Assembly (NCBI RefSeq): GCF_024808665.1
Contig: NZ_JANUBZ010000010.1
Location: 1-64,000 of the forward strand
Length of the DNA: 64,000 bases
From: Mucilaginibacter empetricola
Lineage (GTDB): Bacteria; Bacteroidota; Bacteroidia; Sphingobacteriales; Sphingobacteriaceae
Direction of reading: 5' to 3'
Shown here: piece by piece, positions 61,986 through 64,000 of the stretch
Position numbering within the stretch: position 1 is the stretch's first letter
How the letters are laid out: each line of letters begins with the position of its first letter
Position numbers and translations under genes: made by a program
The notes under the pieces: generated by a model
What the model was told of the DNA's origin: nothing
Databases searched by the model: none
Seen by the model: the letters and a program-made list of their open reading frames with translations, nothing else

Positions 61986-62555
61986 ATGTTTGGTTTTTTA
62001 AAACGCTCCGACAATAACGGTGCACAACTGCCACCTCTCAATGGGCACAATCCTAATAGCGGCCCGGCGCTACCCGAAGTCGAAGAACGGGTTTTTATTG
62101 AATCCGCCGCTCCTACTGTGCAGACGCGGACAGACAATCATGTTGAACACAACATCGGTGTACTTTACGCCTTCATGGACCGGAACCACGAAGTGAAGGG
62201 TTATGACGACGCTTTACTCAACCCGGATGCCAGCAATTTGAGCCAAAACCTAGATGCGCTTAAAAGCGATTTGATCCGCACGCTCAATAAAGTAAAAACC
62301 TTTTACGATGATTTTATCCAGGAAACGGAATTTCATATACTAAGCCGGTCGCGGAGCGGTATGGTGGATATGGTCGAGGAATTGGAGATGAAGAAAAAGA
62401 TCGCTCAAGGACATATTGAAAAGGTAAAAGTTATCGAGGAGGACACAGCCCGGGACGAAGGTGATTGTAAAGGCATCCTGATAAGTTATACGCGAGGTTT
62501 TAAGAACGGGCTGGCAGCCATATCCCATCACCATATTTTATCAAGGAGATTTTAA
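61986..62555 (+). CDS. Coiled-coil protein of unknown function
   Basis: A 189-residue protein with a low-complexity N terminus (Pro/Asn rich, 15-45) and a helical, charged C-terminal part (about 80-160, with ELEMKKKIAQGHIEKVKVIEEDTARDEG). I recognise no family. It has no membrane segment. Its stop is one base before the start of the DUF4407 gene, so the pair is co-translated and probably works together. Confidence 0.75.
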   Translation: MFGFLKRSDNNGAQLPPLNGHNPNSGPALPEVEERVFIESAAPTVQTRTDNHVEHNIGVLYAFMDRNHEVKGYDDALLNPDASNLSQNLDALKSDLIRTLNKVKTFYDDFIQETEFHILSRSRSGMVDMVEELEMKKKIAQGHIEKVKVIEEDTARDEGDCKGILISYTRGFKNGLAAISHHHILSRRF

Positions 62556-62556
62556 A

Positions 62557-63564
62557 ATGAAAGATTGGTGGCTCAAGTTTGGGTGTTTCCTTACGGGATA
62601 TAAATATGAATTGCTAAAAGGCTGTAGCGAAGTATCGCACCGTGCGGTAAAACGTTATACCGCGGCCTTAGTGATCATTTGTATTTTGTGGGCGTTTATC
62701 GGCTATTCATTTGTTAGCAAATACTTGGCTGCGGACTGGTATTATAGTTGTTTAGGCGCCGCCTTGTTCGTTCTTATAATTTTACAAGTCGAACGACAAA
62801 TCATCCTGTCTGATACCCAGGGCAACGCAAAATATATCATTCGCGGGTTTATCGCAGTGATCATGGCAGTGATTGGTTCCATTATTATCGACCAGATCAT
62901 TTTCAAAGAAGATATCAAACATAAAGAATCGTACGAACTGAATGCGCAGGTGGATTCCCTGTTGCCGGCGAGGGAAAGAGAACTGAAAGCCCAGGCCGCG
63001 GAGACGGATTCATCGATTAGTAAAAAAGAAGTGGAGCGAAAGGCATTAGTCGACGACCTGTTTAAAAATCCAACTATCCAGGTCGCAAGTAAAGTCAATA
63101 ATGCGATAGCGGTCCCAATCACTACTACCGACTCTAACAAAGTAACAATTGTTAAAACAAACTTTGTGCGAAAAACCGCATACGCAGTCAATTCTATTCA
63201 GAACCCAAAGATGTCGATGTTGGCGCCATTGGATGAGCAGATCAAAGAAATGCGTGCTATTAAAATAGACCAAGAGACCCGAATATTGAAGTTACGGGAC
63301 GAGGTAACGATAGAAGCTAAAGCAAATGGCGGCTTTCTTTATGAATTAAAGTTGATGTATAAAATACTGCGAGATTCCGGGCCGGCCCTATTTGTTTGGG
63401 CGCTATGGGCGTTGCTATTATTGGGAATAGAAATTTTTATCATGGTCAATAAAATGACGCATGTGGAAACTGATTATGATGTCTCGATACAGCACCATAT
63501 GGAATTGCAAAAACGCAAACTGAGATTGCTGGCCATGCAGATCCCAGAAGTTCAAAATAATTAA
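62557..63564 (+). CDS. DUF4407-like membrane protein
   Basis: A 335-residue protein fitting DUF4407: two helix pairs near the N terminus (about 38-58, 62-83, 99-118) and one near the C terminus (about 282-304), with a long charged, partly coiled central region (about 125-255, rich in E, K and R). It is a likely inner-membrane component. It follows a coiled-coil protein and an HNH nuclease in the operon; the spacing suggests a complex but does not show one. Confidence 0.78.
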   Translation: MKDWWLKFGCFLTGYKYELLKGCSEVSHRAVKRYTAALVIICILWAFIGYSFVSKYLAADWYYSCLGAALFVLIILQVERQIILSDTQGNAKYIIRGFIAVIMAVIGSIIIDQIIFKEDIKHKESYELNAQVDSLLPARERELKAQAAETDSSISKKEVERKALVDDLFKNPTIQVASKVNNAIAVPITTTDSNKVTIVKTNFVRKTAYAVNSIQNPKMSMLAPLDEQIKEMRAIKIDQETRILKLRDEVTIEAKANGGFLYELKLMYKILRDSGPALFVWALWALLLLGIEIFIMVNKMTHVETDYDVSIQHHMELQKRKLRLLAMQIPEVQNN

Positions 63565-63585
63565 ACTCATTTACTATATATTTAT

Positions 63586-64000
63586 ATGGGGTGGTCATAC
63601 CGTAAATCTTTTGGTTCCGGCCCGTTCCGGATCAATTTTTCTAAAAGTGGAATCAGCTATTCAGTTGGTGTCAAAGGCGCCCGCGTGAACATTGGGCCCA
63701 GAGGAACGTATGTTAATCTTAGTTCGCATGGCATCAGTTATCGGCGTAAAATTCAAGGGACCAACCAGCCAACCAATCGTCCCATACCTCATGTTAATCC
63801 GGAAACCTTTCCGGTTGCTATTGAGGAAGCGCATAATATCGCATCTGCGGATATCTACCAGCTTACGGACACGGATTCTAAAGATTTTATCCGGGAACTG
63901 ACCGAAAAGGCTGCCAAATCATCTTATGTCAATTCTTTAGGTGTCGCCCCACTGATCGTTTTCCTGTTGGTGCTGACCTTCACATCTTTTAGCAGCAAAA
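63586..64000 (+). CDS. DUF4236-like protein, runs off the window end
   Basis: A partial protein of at least 138 residues. The opening MGWSYRKSFGSGPFRINFSKSGISYSVGVKGARVNIGPRGTYVNL is the DUF4236 signature (internal runs above are broken by position: 1-20 and 21-45). A membrane segment begins near residue 121 (LGVAPLIVFLLVLTF). Its function is unknown; members often sit in mobile elements. It is the sixth gene of the operon and continues beyond 64000. Confidence 0.78.
   Translation, partial: MGWSYRKSFGSGPFRINFSKSGISYSVGVKGARVNIGPRGTYVNLSSHGISYRRKIQGTNQPTNRPIPHVNPETFPVAIEEAHNIASADIYQLTDTDSKDFIRELTEKAAKSSYVNSLGVAPLIVFLLVLTFTSFSSK

Overview
The window reads as chromosome of a Bacteroidota, most likely a Sphingobacteriaceae member close to Mucilaginibacter or Pedobacter. 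The reasons are a SusC/SusD pair, a gliding-motility type (T9SS) C-terminal domain, abundant secreted glycoside hydrolases, promoters of the Bacteroidota type (TTG or TTTG near -33, TAnnTTTG near -7), few Shine-Dalgarno sites, and several families of short palindromic repeats in the gaps. The genus is inferred from gene content only.

Layout. Positions 1-6.1 kb hold an AraC regulator, a RibD/DHFR-like reductase, an FAD monooxygenase and a large T9SS-exported beta-propeller protein. Positions 6.2-31.2 kb are a glucuronoxylan utilisation locus: two LacI regulators, xylulokinase, xylose isomerase, a sodium/sugar symporter, an SDR oxidoreductase, GH3 beta-xylosidase, mannonate dehydratase, SusD, SusC, GH10 xylanase, GH115 alpha-glucuronidase, and two predicted deacetylating enzymes (SGNH esterase and CE4-type). 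Xylan would be deacetylated and cut at the surface or in the periplasm, imported by SusCD, trimmed by GH115 and GH3, and the xylose sent through XylA and XylB to xylulose 5-phosphate. Glucuronate would pass through UxuA. A shared LacI-type palindrome, GCAATCGATTGC, lies at four promoters, with weaker copies at a fifth, so the locus looks like one regulon.

Positions 31.3-48.7 kb are an ordinary accessory stretch: NAD(P)-dependent reductases, AraC and TetR regulators, five Crp/Fnr-family regulators, an acyltransferase, a FabF-like ketosynthase, two VOC proteins, a MacB/FtsX-type permease and an MGT-type glycosyltransferase.

At 48.79-48.84 kb lies the 3' part of a tRNA-Asn gene (minus strand), followed at once by a tyrosine recombinase. 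This marks the left end of an integrated island that runs past the right edge of the window. Island cargo includes an AlbA/Schlafen-type ATPase, a metallophosphoesterase, an HNH nuclease with an N-terminal domain resembling the sulfur-binding domain of McrA-type enzymes, RmuC, a lipoprotein-type TPR histidine kinase with a LuxR-like response regulator, several small exported proteins, and a tight operon (61.0 kb to beyond the end) with DUF3892-, KTSC-, HNH-, coiled-coil-, DUF4407- and DUF4236-like genes. Two island promoters carry the same 16-bp inverted repeat (TTACGG..CCGTAA) exactly 21 nt upstream of a perfect -7 box. One drives the six-gene operon; the other drives the small gene downstream of the two-component system. 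That operon and its predicted control are the best candidate here for an undescribed system.
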